NCBI GenBank assembly: GCA_030064845.1
Contig: JASJEC010000004.1
Span: 1 to 64,000, forward strand
From: Kiloniellales bacterium
GTDB lineage: Bacteria; Pseudomonadota; Alphaproteobacteria; Kiloniellales; JAKSDN01
DNA: 64,000 nt
Direction: 5' to 3'
Positions 8,319 to 16,689 of the stretch are shown here, in pieces (the first letter of the stretch is position 1; each line of letters begins with the position of its first letter). The notes beneath the pieces are model-generated. The model did not search any database. It worked only from the letters and a program-made list of their open reading frames with translations, and was not told the origin of the DNA. A program made the translations under genes and the position numbers.

Positions 8319-9614
8319 TCAGGCGCCGAGAACCAGCTTCACGCCCACGCCGGCCAGGGCGCAGATCGCCAGCGTCCAGAGGATCGAGAGCCTGAACCTG
8401 AACACGGTGACCGCGGCCAGCAACACGAGCGCGGCGGCTGCCCAGTCGATCGTTGCGAGATCCGGTTTCAGCAGCCGGAGAGGTCCGAAATGCCGGTCTT
8501 CGAGCTTGTCGAAGACGACGTGCAGTCCGAACCAGAGCGAGAGGTTGAGGATCACGCCGACCACGGCCGCGGTGATGGCTGCCAGAGCCCCGGCCAGGCG
8601 CGGCGCGCCGCGCAGGCGCTCGATATAGGGCGCGCCGACGAAGATCCAGAGGAAGCAGGGCGCGAAGGTCGACCAGAGCGCGACCAGGGCCGCCAGCAGA
8701 CCGAGCAGGAAACCGCCGCCGTCGGCCTGGAAGCCGGCGAGGAAAGCGACGAACTGTGTGACCAGGATCAAGGGTCCCGGCGTTGTTTCCGCCAGCCCCA
8801 GTCCGTCGAGCATCTGCCCGGTGCTCAGCCATCCGAAGGCTTCGACCGCCTGCTGGGTCATGTAGGCGAGGACCGCGTAGGCGCCGCCGAAGGTGACGAC
8901 GGCCAGCTTGGAGAAGAACAGCGCGACCTGGGCCAGGAGATGGTCCGGCCCCAGGGCTGCCGCGATGGCGATCAGGGGCGCGAACCAGACCGCCAGCCAT
9001 AGCCCGATGGTCCCGGCGGTGCGGGGCCATGTCGGGCGGCTCGTCGCGGCACGGTCGCCGGGCTGCGCCTTCGCCAGGAAGAGGAAGCCGATCACCGCGG
9101 CCCCGAGCACGATCAGGGGAAAGGGCAGGTTGAAGAAGAAGATCGCCGCGAAGGCCCCGCCGGCGATCGCCCAGTCGAGAGGTATCTTCAGCGCCCGCTT
9201 GGCGATTCGCAGCAGGGCCTCGATCACGATCGCCAGAACGGCCGCCTTGACGCCAAAGAAGATCGCCTCGACCAAAGGAACGCCGCCGAAGGCGGCGTAG
9301 CCGGCGGAGAGCGCGAGCACCACCAAGGCGCCCGGCAGTACGAACAGCAGGCCTGCGGCCAAACCGCCGCGCCAGCCATGCAAGAGCCATCCGGCGTAGG
9401 TCGCGAGCTGCATGGCCTCGGGGCCGGGCAGCAGCATGCAGAAGTTGAGCGCATGAAGGAATCGGTCTTCCGGCAGCCACTTGCGCTCGTCGACCAAGAG
9501 GCGATGCATCAGGGCGATCTGCCCGGCCGGCCCCCCGAACGACAAGATGCCCAGTCTGGCCCAAACCTTGAGGGCCTCGGTGAAGGGAACGTCGTGATCC
9601 TGGATCCGGCTCAT
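8319..9614 (-). CDS. chrA: Chromate transporter ChrA, two-domain form
   Basis: This 431-residue inner-membrane protein of the CHR superfamily starts EALKVWARLGILSFGGPAGQ, the family's opening motif, and contains LPGPEAMQLATYAGWLLHGW. A second homologous half begins near residue 235 with FFSKLAVVTFGGAYAVLAY. The duplicated organisation is that of long-chain ChrA, which exports chromate driven by the proton gradient. Its start overlaps the end of the rhodanese-ChrB gene by four bases (ATGA), so the two are translationally coupled. The frame runs on upstream, but the start at 9614 agrees with the family N terminus. Confidence 0.92.
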   Translation of the reverse strand: MSRIQDHDVPFTEALKVWARLGILSFGGPAGQIALMHRLLVDERKWLPEDRFLHALNFCMLLPGPEAMQLATYAGWLLHGWRGGLAAGLLFVLPGALVVLALSAGYAAFGGVPLVEAIFFGVKAAVLAIVIEALLRIAKRALKIPLDWAIAGGAFAAIFFFNLPFPLIVLGAAVIGFLFLAKAQPGDRAATSRPTWPRTAGTIGLWLAVWFAPLIAIAAALGPDHLLAQVALFFSKLAVVTFGGAYAVLAYMTQQAVEAFGWLSTGQMLDGLGLAETTPGPLILVTQFVAFLAGFQADGGGFLLGLLAALVALWSTFAPCFLWIFVGAPYIERLRGAPRLAGALAAITAAVVGVILNLSLWFGLHVVFDKLEDRHFGPLRLLKPDLATIDWAAAALVLLAAVTVFRFRLSILWTLAICALAGVGVKLVLGA

Positions 9615-10360
9615 GCCCCGGCGTCTCCTTGGTGGCGCCGGAGGGATCGGTAGAGCGCATCGAACAGCGCCAGGCTCGCATCCGGCGAGGAATGACGAAC
9701 GCCCGGCCCGGCCGCGAGACCGTCGAACAGGTGCGACCCGAAAGGCGTCGATCCGGCGTCGCCGAGCAGGTCGGAGAGCGCCCGAAGGGAAGGATCGGCG
9801 AGACCGAGCTCGTCGAGCAGGGCCGGAAAGGCGGGCTCCGGTCGATCCGTGACCAGGCAGCGCGCGTCCAGCTCGTCGGCCCCCGCTTGGCCCTGCGCGG
9901 CCTCGAGGCTCAGGGCCCGGGCGTTGGGATCGAGAAAGCGCCTGACCAGCCAGAAGCAGGCGAGCTCCTGGGCCCCGGGCTCCAGTGACAGCGTCCAGCG
10001 GCTGCCTTCGCAGCGCTCGGACGCGGTGTCGCCGCCGTTCCGGATGACCGGTCCCCCGGCGTTGCGCCAGGCTTCGATGCCGCCGCGCAGCACCCGGGCG
10101 TGCAGGCCTTCGGCGCGCAGCAGGGCGGCCGCCGACTGGCTCACCTGATGGCCGTGCACGCAGTAGACCAGGACGTCGCCACCTGGCGGCAGAGCCGCCG
10201 ACCAGGTTTCGGCTTCCTGGTGGTTGCGCCACCGGGCCGCCGGGAGCCGCTCCCCGTCCGCCTCGAAGGCTTCACGGCGGCGCACATCGAAGATCACGGG
10301 TGCCGCCATCGTGCCCACCTGCGCCACCAGATCGTCCACGTCCATGAAAAAATCGCCCAT
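9611..10360 (-). CDS. Rhodanese domain fused to ChrB-type chromate-resistance domain
   Basis: The 249-residue protein has a rhodanese domain (about 10-105) with active-site Cys67 in VYCVHGHQVSQS. A C-terminal chromate-resistance ChrB domain (about 118-249) follows, recognised by ACFWLVRRFLDPNARAL. ChrB proteins regulate or assist ChrA in chromate resistance. The rhodanese could sense or handle a sulfur or oxyanion compound, which is inference. It lies directly upstream of chrA with a four-base overlap. The start at 10360 could instead be the Met five codons downstream. The usual ChrB N-terminal DNA-binding region is replaced by the rhodanese. Confidence 0.85.
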   Translation of the reverse strand: MGDFFMDVDDLVAQVGTMAAPVIFDVRRREAFEADGERLPAARWRNHQEAETWSAALPPGGDVLVYCVHGHQVSQSAAALLRAEGLHARVLRGGIEAWRNAGGPVIRNGGDTASERCEGSRWTLSLEPGAQELACFWLVRRFLDPNARALSLEAAQGQAGADELDARCLVTDRPEPAFPALLDELGLADPSLRALSDLLGDAGSTPFGSHLFDGLAAGPGVRHSSPDASLALFDALYRSLRRHQGDAGA

Positions 10361-10486
10361 CGCAAATGCTCCGTGTTAGACAACGGAGCGGCGCTTGGGC
10401 GATCGAGCCTCACGGGGCGGCCGCTTTCAGCCCCTGGGTCGGAGCTTAGGCGCGCGGGGAAGGCTTGGCAACCAAGGGGGGCTGAC

Positions 10487-10882
10487 ATGGCGGTGCTGAA
10501 GGGCGGATGCCTCTGCGGCGCGCTGCGCTACACGGCCGAGGGCAAGCCGAGCTTTCCCCATCTCTGCTCCTGTGTCATGTGCCAGAGATGGTCGGGTGCG
10601 CCCACGGTGGCCTGGTTCGAAATGCCCGCGGATGGAGTTTCCTGGGACGGGCCCGGCGGCGAGCCGCGCTACTTCCGTTCCTCGGAGAAGACCCGGCGGG
10701 GCTTCTGCCCGGACTGCGGCGGCACGCTCTGCGCGCTCGACGACGGCTACGACAAGATCTCCCTGACCATCGCTTCGCTCGACGAGCCCTCCGCGATCGT
10801 GCCGGGCAAGCAGCACAGCTTCCATAAGGCCGCGCCGTCCTGGTGGTCGGTCCGGATCGAACCGGGACCGCGAAGCCGTTAA
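10487..10882 (+). CDS. GFA/CENP-V-family zinc-binding protein
   Basis: This 131-residue protein has the zinc-binding cysteines of the glutathione-dependent formaldehyde-activating enzyme-like fold: CLCGALRY near residue 9, CSCVMCQRW (about 28-36) and CPDCGG (about 77-82). Members are often annotated as S-(hydroxymethyl)glutathione synthase, but most lack proven activity, so the reaction is unknown. The ATG at 10487 follows GGGGG and gives the normal family N terminus. The gene converges on the ATP-grasp gene and the two ends overlap by four bases. Confidence 0.88.
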   Translation: MAVLKGGCLCGALRYTAEGKPSFPHLCSCVMCQRWSGAPTVAWFEMPADGVSWDGPGGEPRYFRSSEKTRRGFCPDCGGTLCALDDGYDKISLTIASLDEPSAIVPGKQHSFHKAAPSWWSVRIEPGPRSR

Positions 10883-12408
10883 GCGCCCGATGTCTCCCGG
10901 TCGAGGGTGGCCAGCGTGTCGTCGTAGAGCCGCTGGGCCTGCTCTGGCGAGGCGGCCAGGCAGACCATGCCCAGCTTGCCGAACTGCGAAAGGGCGCCGA
11001 TCATGTGGAACACGACGCCCTGCTGCGTGCTTCCGTGGAAGTGCAGGCCGTTCATGACGGCGATGTCGATCAGGTCGTCCGGGGTCAGGCCGCGATAGCG
11101 GTCGTTCTCGATGTTGTCCGACGCGCAATAGTAGCAGGCCTGGCCGCTCGGCGAGTGGTAGAGGCCGCTCGCCCGGTCGTAGCGGCCGTCGGTCAGGAAC
11201 TGCAGCATAAGGTAGGGATGGGTCGTTCCACCCTTCCTCAGATTCACTTCGATGGCGTAGTGGGTCCAGCGGTCCTTGTCGCGCACCGAGATGAAGTCGA
11301 CGCCGAAGCGGCCGATCACTCCCTGGTCGCGCAGCAGCTCGGCGGCCTTGAAGCCTTCCTCCTGGATCTGGAGGCGATAGGCCTGGTCCGCCGGGAAGCG
11401 GCAGCCGAGGAAGATCTGGCCGTTCGTGCCGCCGAGCACCTGGTCGTGGGTTGAGATGACCTCCAGCGTCCCCGCCGGATCGACCCGGTACTGACTGGAG
11501 GGCGAGCGCTTGTCCTCGCCTTCGCCCTCGATGAAGGCTTCGACGATGGCGCCCATCTCGTCGATCTTGGACCGGTAGAGCTCCCAAGACATGCCGGCCG
11601 CCTCGAAGCTCATGCCCTTCAGGCGGTCTGCGACCCAGGGGCCCAGCCGTGTCCCGCTCGGCGCGCCGCTGTATGAGAAGGTCGCGTTGCCTTCGCCGGA
11701 AAATCCTTCGTTCAGTTTCACGACGGCCTGGCGCAGGTCCGGTTGCCGGGCCTTCAGAGCGCTCAGCGCTTCCGCCACATCCTTGGCGTCGGCGAGGTCC
11801 TCGAAGCCTTCGGGGATGGTCAGGCCGGCCTCGCGAAAGAGACGCCGCGCCCCGCTCTTGGACCCCAGGTGAAGGAGCGCCGGGTCACAGCCGTATATCG
11901 GGATGCCGAGCCTCATGGCCAGATCCCGTTCCGCTTCCGAGACGTTGAAGCAGGTCAGGTGGGCGGTGGAACGGTCGGGGACCGCCGCCAGGATGCGCTC
12001 GATCAGCCGCGGCCGCTCGAGGATCTTCTCGCTCAGCGGCCTGGGCGAGGTGTCGTGGCAGGACAAGAGGGTCAGCCGTCGGCGCGCGTGGCGCACCGGC
12101 ACGCCGGGCAGCAGGTGGAGATAGTAGTCGACCACCGATTCGGGAATCGGGTCGCTCGACAGATAGATCAGATTGGTCTTGGGCAGGCGGAGCAACAACA
12201 AGAGGCAGAGCATGCGCTCCTCATAGTGCTGCACGCCCGTGATCTTGGCGATGACGTCGGCATCGAGACTGAGGCTGGGCAGCACGACAACGCTGCGCGG
12301 GATGCCGGGGTCGGTGAAGACCGAGCGGAACATGGGCGCCAGCTGAGCTTGCAGGCGGTCGAAGGCCTGCTGCTCTCCCTCCGGGAGCGGTTGCGGTGGC
12401 TCAGGCAA
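10879..12408 (-). CDS. PGM1-like ATP-grasp peptide/carboxylate-amine ligase
   Basis: The 509-residue protein has an N-terminal pre-ATP-grasp region (about 35-165; YEERMLCLLLLLRLPKTN and LIYLSSDPIPESVVDYY are characteristic). An ATP-grasp ligase core follows (about 185-410), with a nucleotide-binding lysine strand in QAVVKLNEGFSGEGN and a metal-binding segment in FISVRDKDRWTHYAIEVNLR. A C-terminal domain (about 410-509) includes the HSPSGQACYYCASDN segment. Such PGM1-related enzymes join a carboxylate to an amine through an acyl-phosphate, as in pheganomycin biosynthesis; the substrate here is unknown. It is the last gene of a three-gene leftward operon with a CBS protein and a second ATP-grasp enzyme. 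Confidence 0.85.
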   Translation of the reverse strand: MPEPPQPLPEGEQQAFDRLQAQLAPMFRSVFTDPGIPRSVVVLPSLSLDADVIAKITGVQHYEERMLCLLLLLRLPKTNLIYLSSDPIPESVVDYYLHLLPGVPVRHARRRLTLLSCHDTSPRPLSEKILERPRLIERILAAVPDRSTAHLTCFNVSEAERDLAMRLGIPIYGCDPALLHLGSKSGARRLFREAGLTIPEGFEDLADAKDVAEALSALKARQPDLRQAVVKLNEGFSGEGNATFSYSGAPSGTRLGPWVADRLKGMSFEAAGMSWELYRSKIDEMGAIVEAFIEGEGEDKRSPSSQYRVDPAGTLEVISTHDQVLGGTNGQIFLGCRFPADQAYRLQIQEEGFKAAELLRDQGVIGRFGVDFISVRDKDRWTHYAIEVNLRKGGTTHPYLMLQFLTDGRYDRASGLYHSPSGQACYYCASDNIENDRYRGLTPDDLIDIAVMNGLHFHGSTQQGVVFHMIGALSQFGKLGMVCLAASPEQAQRLYDDTLATLDRETSGA

Positions 12409-12422
12409 AGGCAGACGCCGGG

Positions 12423-12842
12423 CTAGGCCTCAGCTTTCTTCTTCTTCTTGGTCTTAGGTGCGTTCTTCATGGTGAAGCGGTGCCCTTCGACCAGCTTGAG
12501 AAGATCGAAGGAACTGATGATCCCCACGACCTTCTTCTCATGGGTCACGACCACATGGTGGATCTTGTGCTTGCGCATGATCCGCGCAGCGGCGCTAACG
12601 TCGTTGTAGGCAGGCACGCAGAAGACGCGGTCGGACATGATCGTCTTCGCGGGACTCTCGTTCTTCAGGTCGCGCGCGAGATCGGCCGTGGTGACGATCC
12701 CGTCGGCCTCGCCCTCGGGCCCCACGATCGGGATCGCGTGGATCCGATTCCGCTCCATGATCCCGCGGATGTGGTCGACGCTGTGATGGGGCTGCGCCGT
12801 GATCACGCGCTTTGCCATCAGATCTGCGATCTTTACGTTCAT
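12423..12842 (-). CDS. Tandem CBS-domain protein
   Basis: This 139-residue soluble protein consists of two CBS motifs, about 8-62 (MAKRVITAQPHHSVDHIRGI) and 72-125 (MSDRVFCVPAYNDVSAAARI), plus a lysine-rich tail (KTKKKKKAEA). CBS pairs bind adenosine nucleotides and usually sense energy state. Placement between two ATP-consuming ligases, 14 bases before the PGM1-like gene, suggests it tunes that pathway, but this is inference. The start at 12842 was chosen because the preceding codons are not CBS-like. The basic tail could bind nucleic acid or a partner. Confidence 0.87.
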   Translation of the reverse strand: MNVKIADLMAKRVITAQPHHSVDHIRGIMERNRIHAIPIVGPEGEADGIVTTADLARDLKNESPAKTIMSDRVFCVPAYNDVSAAARIMRKHKIHHVVVTHEKKVVGIISSFDLLKLVEGHRFTMKNAPKTKKKKKAEA

Positions 12843-13027
12843 CCCGTGCCCCTCTGTTGACCGACATTGGCCGGCAAGACCTGCCCGCGGCCGCGGGCCG
12901 GCCCACCCGGCCGTGACATCATCCTGTCTCCGCCCCGATAAGCCCTTGAGGTGAATCAAACAGAGCGCAATTGACGGGACCGCTGCAAGAGTTGATTGCC
13001 GGTCGGGCCGGCACCCCCGCTTCCGAT

Positions 13028-13990
13028 TTAGGCCGCGATGGTCGCGCGATCCCGTTCGGCTTCGAGTTCCCGGCCGAGATAGTCGGCGAGAGCGCCCATG
13101 CCGGTCTTCTCAACGCCGGCGGCGCGCTCGGCTTCGGCGTTGTAGTTCGTGTTGGTGTTGACGTCGTAGGTGAAGATGCGGCCTTCGGCGTCTCGGATGA
13201 ACTCGATCCCGGCGACGGCGACCCCGTTCCGCGCCAGGAAGTCCTGGTAAAGCTCGAGAATGGGGTCGTTGAACGCCGGCTCGACCGTGAACTTCGAGGT
13301 CTGCGGCGCCCCGGCCGGGCAGAAGGCGTTCTCGATGTTGCAGGCATCCGCCGGGCAGAGCTCGAAGCCTTCGCTGGTGTCGACCCGGACGGCGTAGAGG
13401 AAGCGGCCGCCGACGAACTCGCAGCGGGTAATGAAGGGCTCGGGCGAGCGGATATAGTCCTGGATCAGCCAGCTGCCGTCGATCGGTGCCTCCTCGGGCG
13501 GAAGGTCGTCGAGATAGGCCGAAATCGCGTCGGCGTTCTGGAACAGCTGGACGCCGAGGCCCTTGCCGCCGCGGTTGGGCTTGAGGATGAAGGGGCCGGG
13601 CCCGAACTCCCGGGCCGACGACAGGACCGCTTCCCGGCCCACCGCAGCTACGGTCCGCGGCGTGGCGATCCCGGCGCTTTCGAGCGCAGCGTACTGGGCG
13701 ACCTTGCTGACCTCCAAATAGAGCGCACGGTGGTCGTTCACCACGCGCCGGCCGTGGCGGGCGAGCCAGTTGAGCACCAGATGGGCCAGCTCGGGAGCGT
13801 AGCGGTGTCCGCGCGTGTGCGAAGAGGCGCTCATCCGGTTGTAGAATACGCCCTCGGGCGGCGCCTGATCGAAAGGCACGGACCCTTCATGAAGGAACCA
13901 CTCCTCGTAGGGAAGGTCGCGCTCGGCGAAAGCGGCCCGCAGAGGTTCGACCCAGGGGCTGTTCTCGTGCAGAACGTGGATCTTGCTCAT
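13028..13990 (-). CDS. RimK-like ATP-grasp ligase
   Basis: The 320-residue protein has an N-terminal region (about 1-90) and an ATP-grasp core. The glycine-rich lysine segment FILKPNRGGKGLGV is at about 134-147, and the metal-binding residues lie in AGIEFIRD (about 260-267) and YDVNTNTNYN (about 275-284). It resembles RimK/alpha-L-glutamate-ligase-type enzymes that add an amino acid or carboxylate to an amine. Substrate unknown. It is the first gene of the operon with the CBS protein and the PGM1-like ligase. A sigma70-type promoter lies 28-55 bases upstream and GAAAGGCG precedes the ATG. The 185 bases to the CBS gene have no evident terminator. Confidence 0.85.
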   Translation of the reverse strand: MSKIHVLHENSPWVEPLRAAFAERDLPYEEWFLHEGSVPFDQAPPEGVFYNRMSASSHTRGHRYAPELAHLVLNWLARHGRRVVNDHRALYLEVSKVAQYAALESAGIATPRTVAAVGREAVLSSAREFGPGPFILKPNRGGKGLGVQLFQNADAISAYLDDLPPEEAPIDGSWLIQDYIRSPEPFITRCEFVGGRFLYAVRVDTSEGFELCPADACNIENAFCPAGAPQTSKFTVEPAFNDPILELYQDFLARNGVAVAGIEFIRDAEGRIFTYDVNTNTNYNAEAERAAGVEKTGMGALADYLGRELEAERDRATIAA

Positions 13991-14017
13991 TGAAAATTCG
14001 CCTTTCAGGTGTGAAAT

Positions 14018-14045
14018 ATCATATTATCCATCATATAAGTGTAAA
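14018..14045 (-). promoter_or_regulatory. Sigma70-type promoter of the ATP-grasp/CBS operon
   Basis: On the minus strand TTTACA (14045-14040) is followed after 16 bases by TATGAT (14023-14018), each matching five of six consensus positions. This sits in an unusually AT-rich patch. The predicted transcript start is about 20 bases before the ATG at 13990. GTGTGAAATA (14009-14018) and GTGTAAAATA (14039-14048) are direct repeats 30 bases apart, and TCATAT recurs 12 bases apart, so a regulator may bind here. Confidence 0.55.
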
Positions 14046-14150
14046 ATAAGCGACATCTACGCTGGAAACAAGCGAAATTGGGTGCGCCGGCCCGATTGAC
14101 AGAACGCGAACCCCGGCGGCACAGTCTGGGCCAAGCCGGAGCACCGTTTC

Positions 14151-14528
14151 ATGGAACACCGTATGCAATGGCTGCAGTCCGAACTGATCGATCAGATCGT
14201 CGACGGCAGCAAGACGGCGAGCGTGCGCCGCATCGAGTGGAGCGAGGGGATCGATGCCTTCAATACGCCGCTGCATGTCGGCGCGGTCTACCGCGTCTAT
14301 GACCGCGACCGGCGTCCACGCTGCCGCCTGCGCCTGACCGGAATCGAGCTGGTGCGCTGGGGCGCCATCCCGGAGCGGCTCTGGCGCGAGGATCCCGCGG
14401 CCTCTGGCGAAGTCAGCCTTGCGGCCTTTCGCGCCGACCATGACGACTTCTTCGACCGACCCGACGACAATTTCGAGTTCCTCGCCCTCTACTTCCATCT
14501 CGTGGCTCCTCGGGCAGATCCCGGGTGA
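14151..14528 (+). CDS. ASCH-domain-like protein
   Basis: This 125-residue soluble protein opens with IVDGSKTASVRRIEW, matching the G-x-K-T-x-x-x-R signature of ASCH domains, a PUA-like fold that binds RNA or modified nucleosides. The rest, including the acidic FDRPDDNFEFLALYFHLV end, fits the fold. Some ASCH proteins hydrolyse N4-acetylcytidine; whether this one does cannot be told. Its stop overlaps the GTG start of the next gene (GTGA), so the two are translationally coupled. Met at 14163 is an alternative start. Confidence 0.7.
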   Translation: MEHRMQWLQSELIDQIVDGSKTASVRRIEWSEGIDAFNTPLHVGAVYRVYDRDRRPRCRLRLTGIELVRWGAIPERLWREDPAASGEVSLAAFRADHDDFFDRPDDNFEFLALYFHLVAPRADPG

Positions 14529-15424
14529 CTCCGCTGACGTTCTTTCTGGACTGGGAGGTGAACTGCCAGTTCGCCGGGCTGGTGTGGGCCCGGGACCGCG
14601 GCCTCTACGCCCGACGGGGGCTTGAGGTCAGGCTGGTCGCGCCCCACGAGAATCCGGGCCGCACGGTCCTCGATTTGGTGCTGGAGAACGAACTCGCCGC
14701 AGGCTGCATGGAGGACAACCTGATCGTGCGCGCAAGCCTGGCGGGGAGGGAGGTGCGCGCGATCGGGGCCATGCTCCAGGACACGCCCATGGTCCTTATG
14801 ACGGCGGCTGATAGCGGTATCGCCAGCCTCCGGGATCTCCCGCGACGGCGGATCGCGATGCATCGGGATGGGATCCACCTCTTGGAAACGATCCTCGCGC
14901 TTCACGGTATCGCCGCCGGCGACCTGAACCCGACCCTCGAGGGCTGGTCGCTCGACGACCTGGTCGCGGGCCGCTTCGATGCCGTGCAAGGCTATGCCAT
15001 CACCGAGCCCGTCTTGCTGGCCAGGCAGGGCTTCGCGGCGCGTCTCCTGCCGCTGCGCCACGCCGACCTGGATCCCTACGCGCAGGTGATGTTCGCGACG
15101 ACGCGCTGCATCGAGGAACGGGGACCGTTTCTGGGCGACTTCCTGGCGGCGACCTTCGAGGGCTGGCGTGCGGCCATGGAGGATCGCGACACGGCCGCGG
15201 AACTGGTCGCCGCCGTTTCCGACGAGCAGCCCTCGGTCGAGGAGAACCGGGCGATCCTGGACGCCATGGTGCCCCTGGTCGCGGGCGCCGTCGGCTTGGC
15301 GCGGGTCGGCGACCTCGAGCCGGACCGTTGGCGCCGCAACCTGGCGGCTTACGCCCGCTTCGGGATGGTCGACCGCCCGGCCGCTGTCGAAGAGGTGATC
15401 GACCGGCGGTTCCTCCCCGGCTGA
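14525..15424 (+). CDS. NMT1/THI5-like substrate-binding protein without a signal peptide
   Basis: This 299-residue protein has the periplasmic-binding-protein type II fold used for thiamine-pyrimidine and related ligands: LTFFLDWEVNCQFAGLVWA at the N terminus, GLYARRGLEVRLV, a ligand-loop ENELAAGCMEDNLIV and FDAVQGYAITEPVLLA near residue 160. Family members are normally secreted ABC-transporter components, but here there is no signal peptide and the GTG start overlaps the ASCH gene. It may act in the cytoplasm as an enzyme or sensor. No ABC permease lies beside it; an MFS transporter follows 49 bases downstream. Confidence 0.8.
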   Translation: MTPLTFFLDWEVNCQFAGLVWARDRGLYARRGLEVRLVAPHENPGRTVLDLVLENELAAGCMEDNLIVRASLAGREVRAIGAMLQDTPMVLMTAADSGIASLRDLPRRRIAMHRDGIHLLETILALHGIAAGDLNPTLEGWSLDDLVAGRFDAVQGYAITEPVLLARQGFAARLLPLRHADLDPYAQVMFATTRCIEERGPFLGDFLAATFEGWRAAMEDRDTAAELVAAVSDEQPSVEENRAILDAMVPLVAGAVGLARVGDLEPDRWRRNLAAYARFGMVDRPAAVEEVIDRRFLPG

Positions 15425-15473
15425 TGCCTCGGCGCGAACTTCAGGCTCAGGGCAGGGATCCCGAACCGGAAGC

Positions 15474-16667
15474 ATGAACCCGGCGTTCCAATCGGTGGGC
15501 TATCGGCGCTTCTGGCTGAACGCCACGGCCAACGCGACCAGCTACGGCGGCGACTTCGTGCTGGTCGGCTGGATGACGCTGACCGTAACCGGGACGTCGG
15601 CCTGGGTCGGAACCGCCTTCGCTCTCTATTACCTGCCGATGGTGCTCCTGGGGATCCCGGCGGGAGGGCTCGCCGACCGGGTTGACCGGCGCCGTCTGAT
15701 CCAGGTTCTGGAGCTGCTCGCCGCGGTCGTAATCGCCGCCTTCGTGTTGCTTTTCCGCGCCGAGGAGCCGGACCTCCCGGGGGTGCTCGCCTTCACCCTC
15801 TGCCTGGGCAGCCTGCGCGCGGTGCACAATCCCGTGCGCCTGAGCTTCGCCTACGACCTGGTCGGCGGCCAATTGATCACGCCGGCCCTGGCCGGCATCA
15901 CCTTGGGCGTGCGCCTGGGCATGCTCGCGGGCGCCCTCCTGATCGGCACGCTGGCCGAGCGCGCCGGTCTCACCGCTGCCCTCGGCCTCATGGCCGCGGC
16001 CCATATCGCCGCATTTCTCTGCCTCGCCGGGCGTTTCGCCCACGGTTCCCGCCGGCGTCCCGCGCCGGCACCGATCCTGCGGGATCTCATGGACTATCTG
16101 CGGGAACTCAAAACCAACCGGGTGCTTCTGGTGCTGACCCTGGTCACGGCCTCGATCGAGGTCTTCGGGGTTTCGCTCTATACCCTGATGCCCGAATTGG
16201 CCGAAGTGCGACTCGACATGGGCGCGGAGGGGCTCGGGTGGATGCATGCCGCCCAGGCCTGCGGTGGATTCGTGATGAGCGCCCTGATCTTTGTCTTGCC
16301 GACGGGCGGCAAGAAGGCCGGCCCCTATGCTGGATCGATCCTTTGCTTGGGCGTCTCGCTGGTTGCCTTGGGCGCCGTCCAGGGACTCGTCGCTATGCTC
16401 CTGATCCTGGCGCTGATCTCGGCGATGATCGCCGCCTGGGACATCCTCACCCAGTCGATGATGCAGCTCTGCGTGTCCGACAGCCTGCGCGGGCGCGCCA
16501 TGGGCACCTGGGTCTTCGCCATCGGCTCGGCGCCCCTCGGTCACTTGGAGATCGGCTTCCTAGCCGCCGCCCTCGGCGTCGAGACGGCGCTCTACATCAA
16601 CGGCCTGGCGGTCATCGCGATTATCGCCACTGTCCTCGTGACCGCCCCGGCGGTTCGACGCTTCTAG
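15474..16667 (+). CDS. MFS transporter, exporter-like
   Basis: The 397-residue protein has about 12 hydrophobic segments. It has the major-facilitator loop GLADRVDRRRLI after the second helix (about 63-74), and its overall layout is like EntS/MFS_3-type exporters. The substrate is unknown. It follows the ASCH and NMT1-like genes in the same direction, so it may move the ligand of that pair. It ends 23 bases before the convergent DUF5680 gene. Confidence 0.88.
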   Translation: MNPAFQSVGYRRFWLNATANATSYGGDFVLVGWMTLTVTGTSAWVGTAFALYYLPMVLLGIPAGGLADRVDRRRLIQVLELLAAVVIAAFVLLFRAEEPDLPGVLAFTLCLGSLRAVHNPVRLSFAYDLVGGQLITPALAGITLGVRLGMLAGALLIGTLAERAGLTAALGLMAAAHIAAFLCLAGRFAHGSRRRPAPAPILRDLMDYLRELKTNRVLLVLTLVTASIEVFGVSLYTLMPELAEVRLDMGAEGLGWMHAAQACGGFVMSALIFVLPTGGKKAGPYAGSILCLGVSLVALGAVQGLVAMLLILALISAMIAAWDILTQSMMQLCVSDSLRGRAMGTWVFAIGSAPLGHLEIGFLAAALGVETALYINGLAVIAIIATVLVTAPAVRRF

Positions 16668-16689
16668 CTGCTGTTCCCGGGAACGGCCG

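Noticed and set aside
8319-10232. 637-residue ChrA with long N-terminal extension
   Set aside because: The extra 206 residues are antiphase to rhodanese-ChrB and Arg/Pro-rich; ChrA homology begins at 9614.
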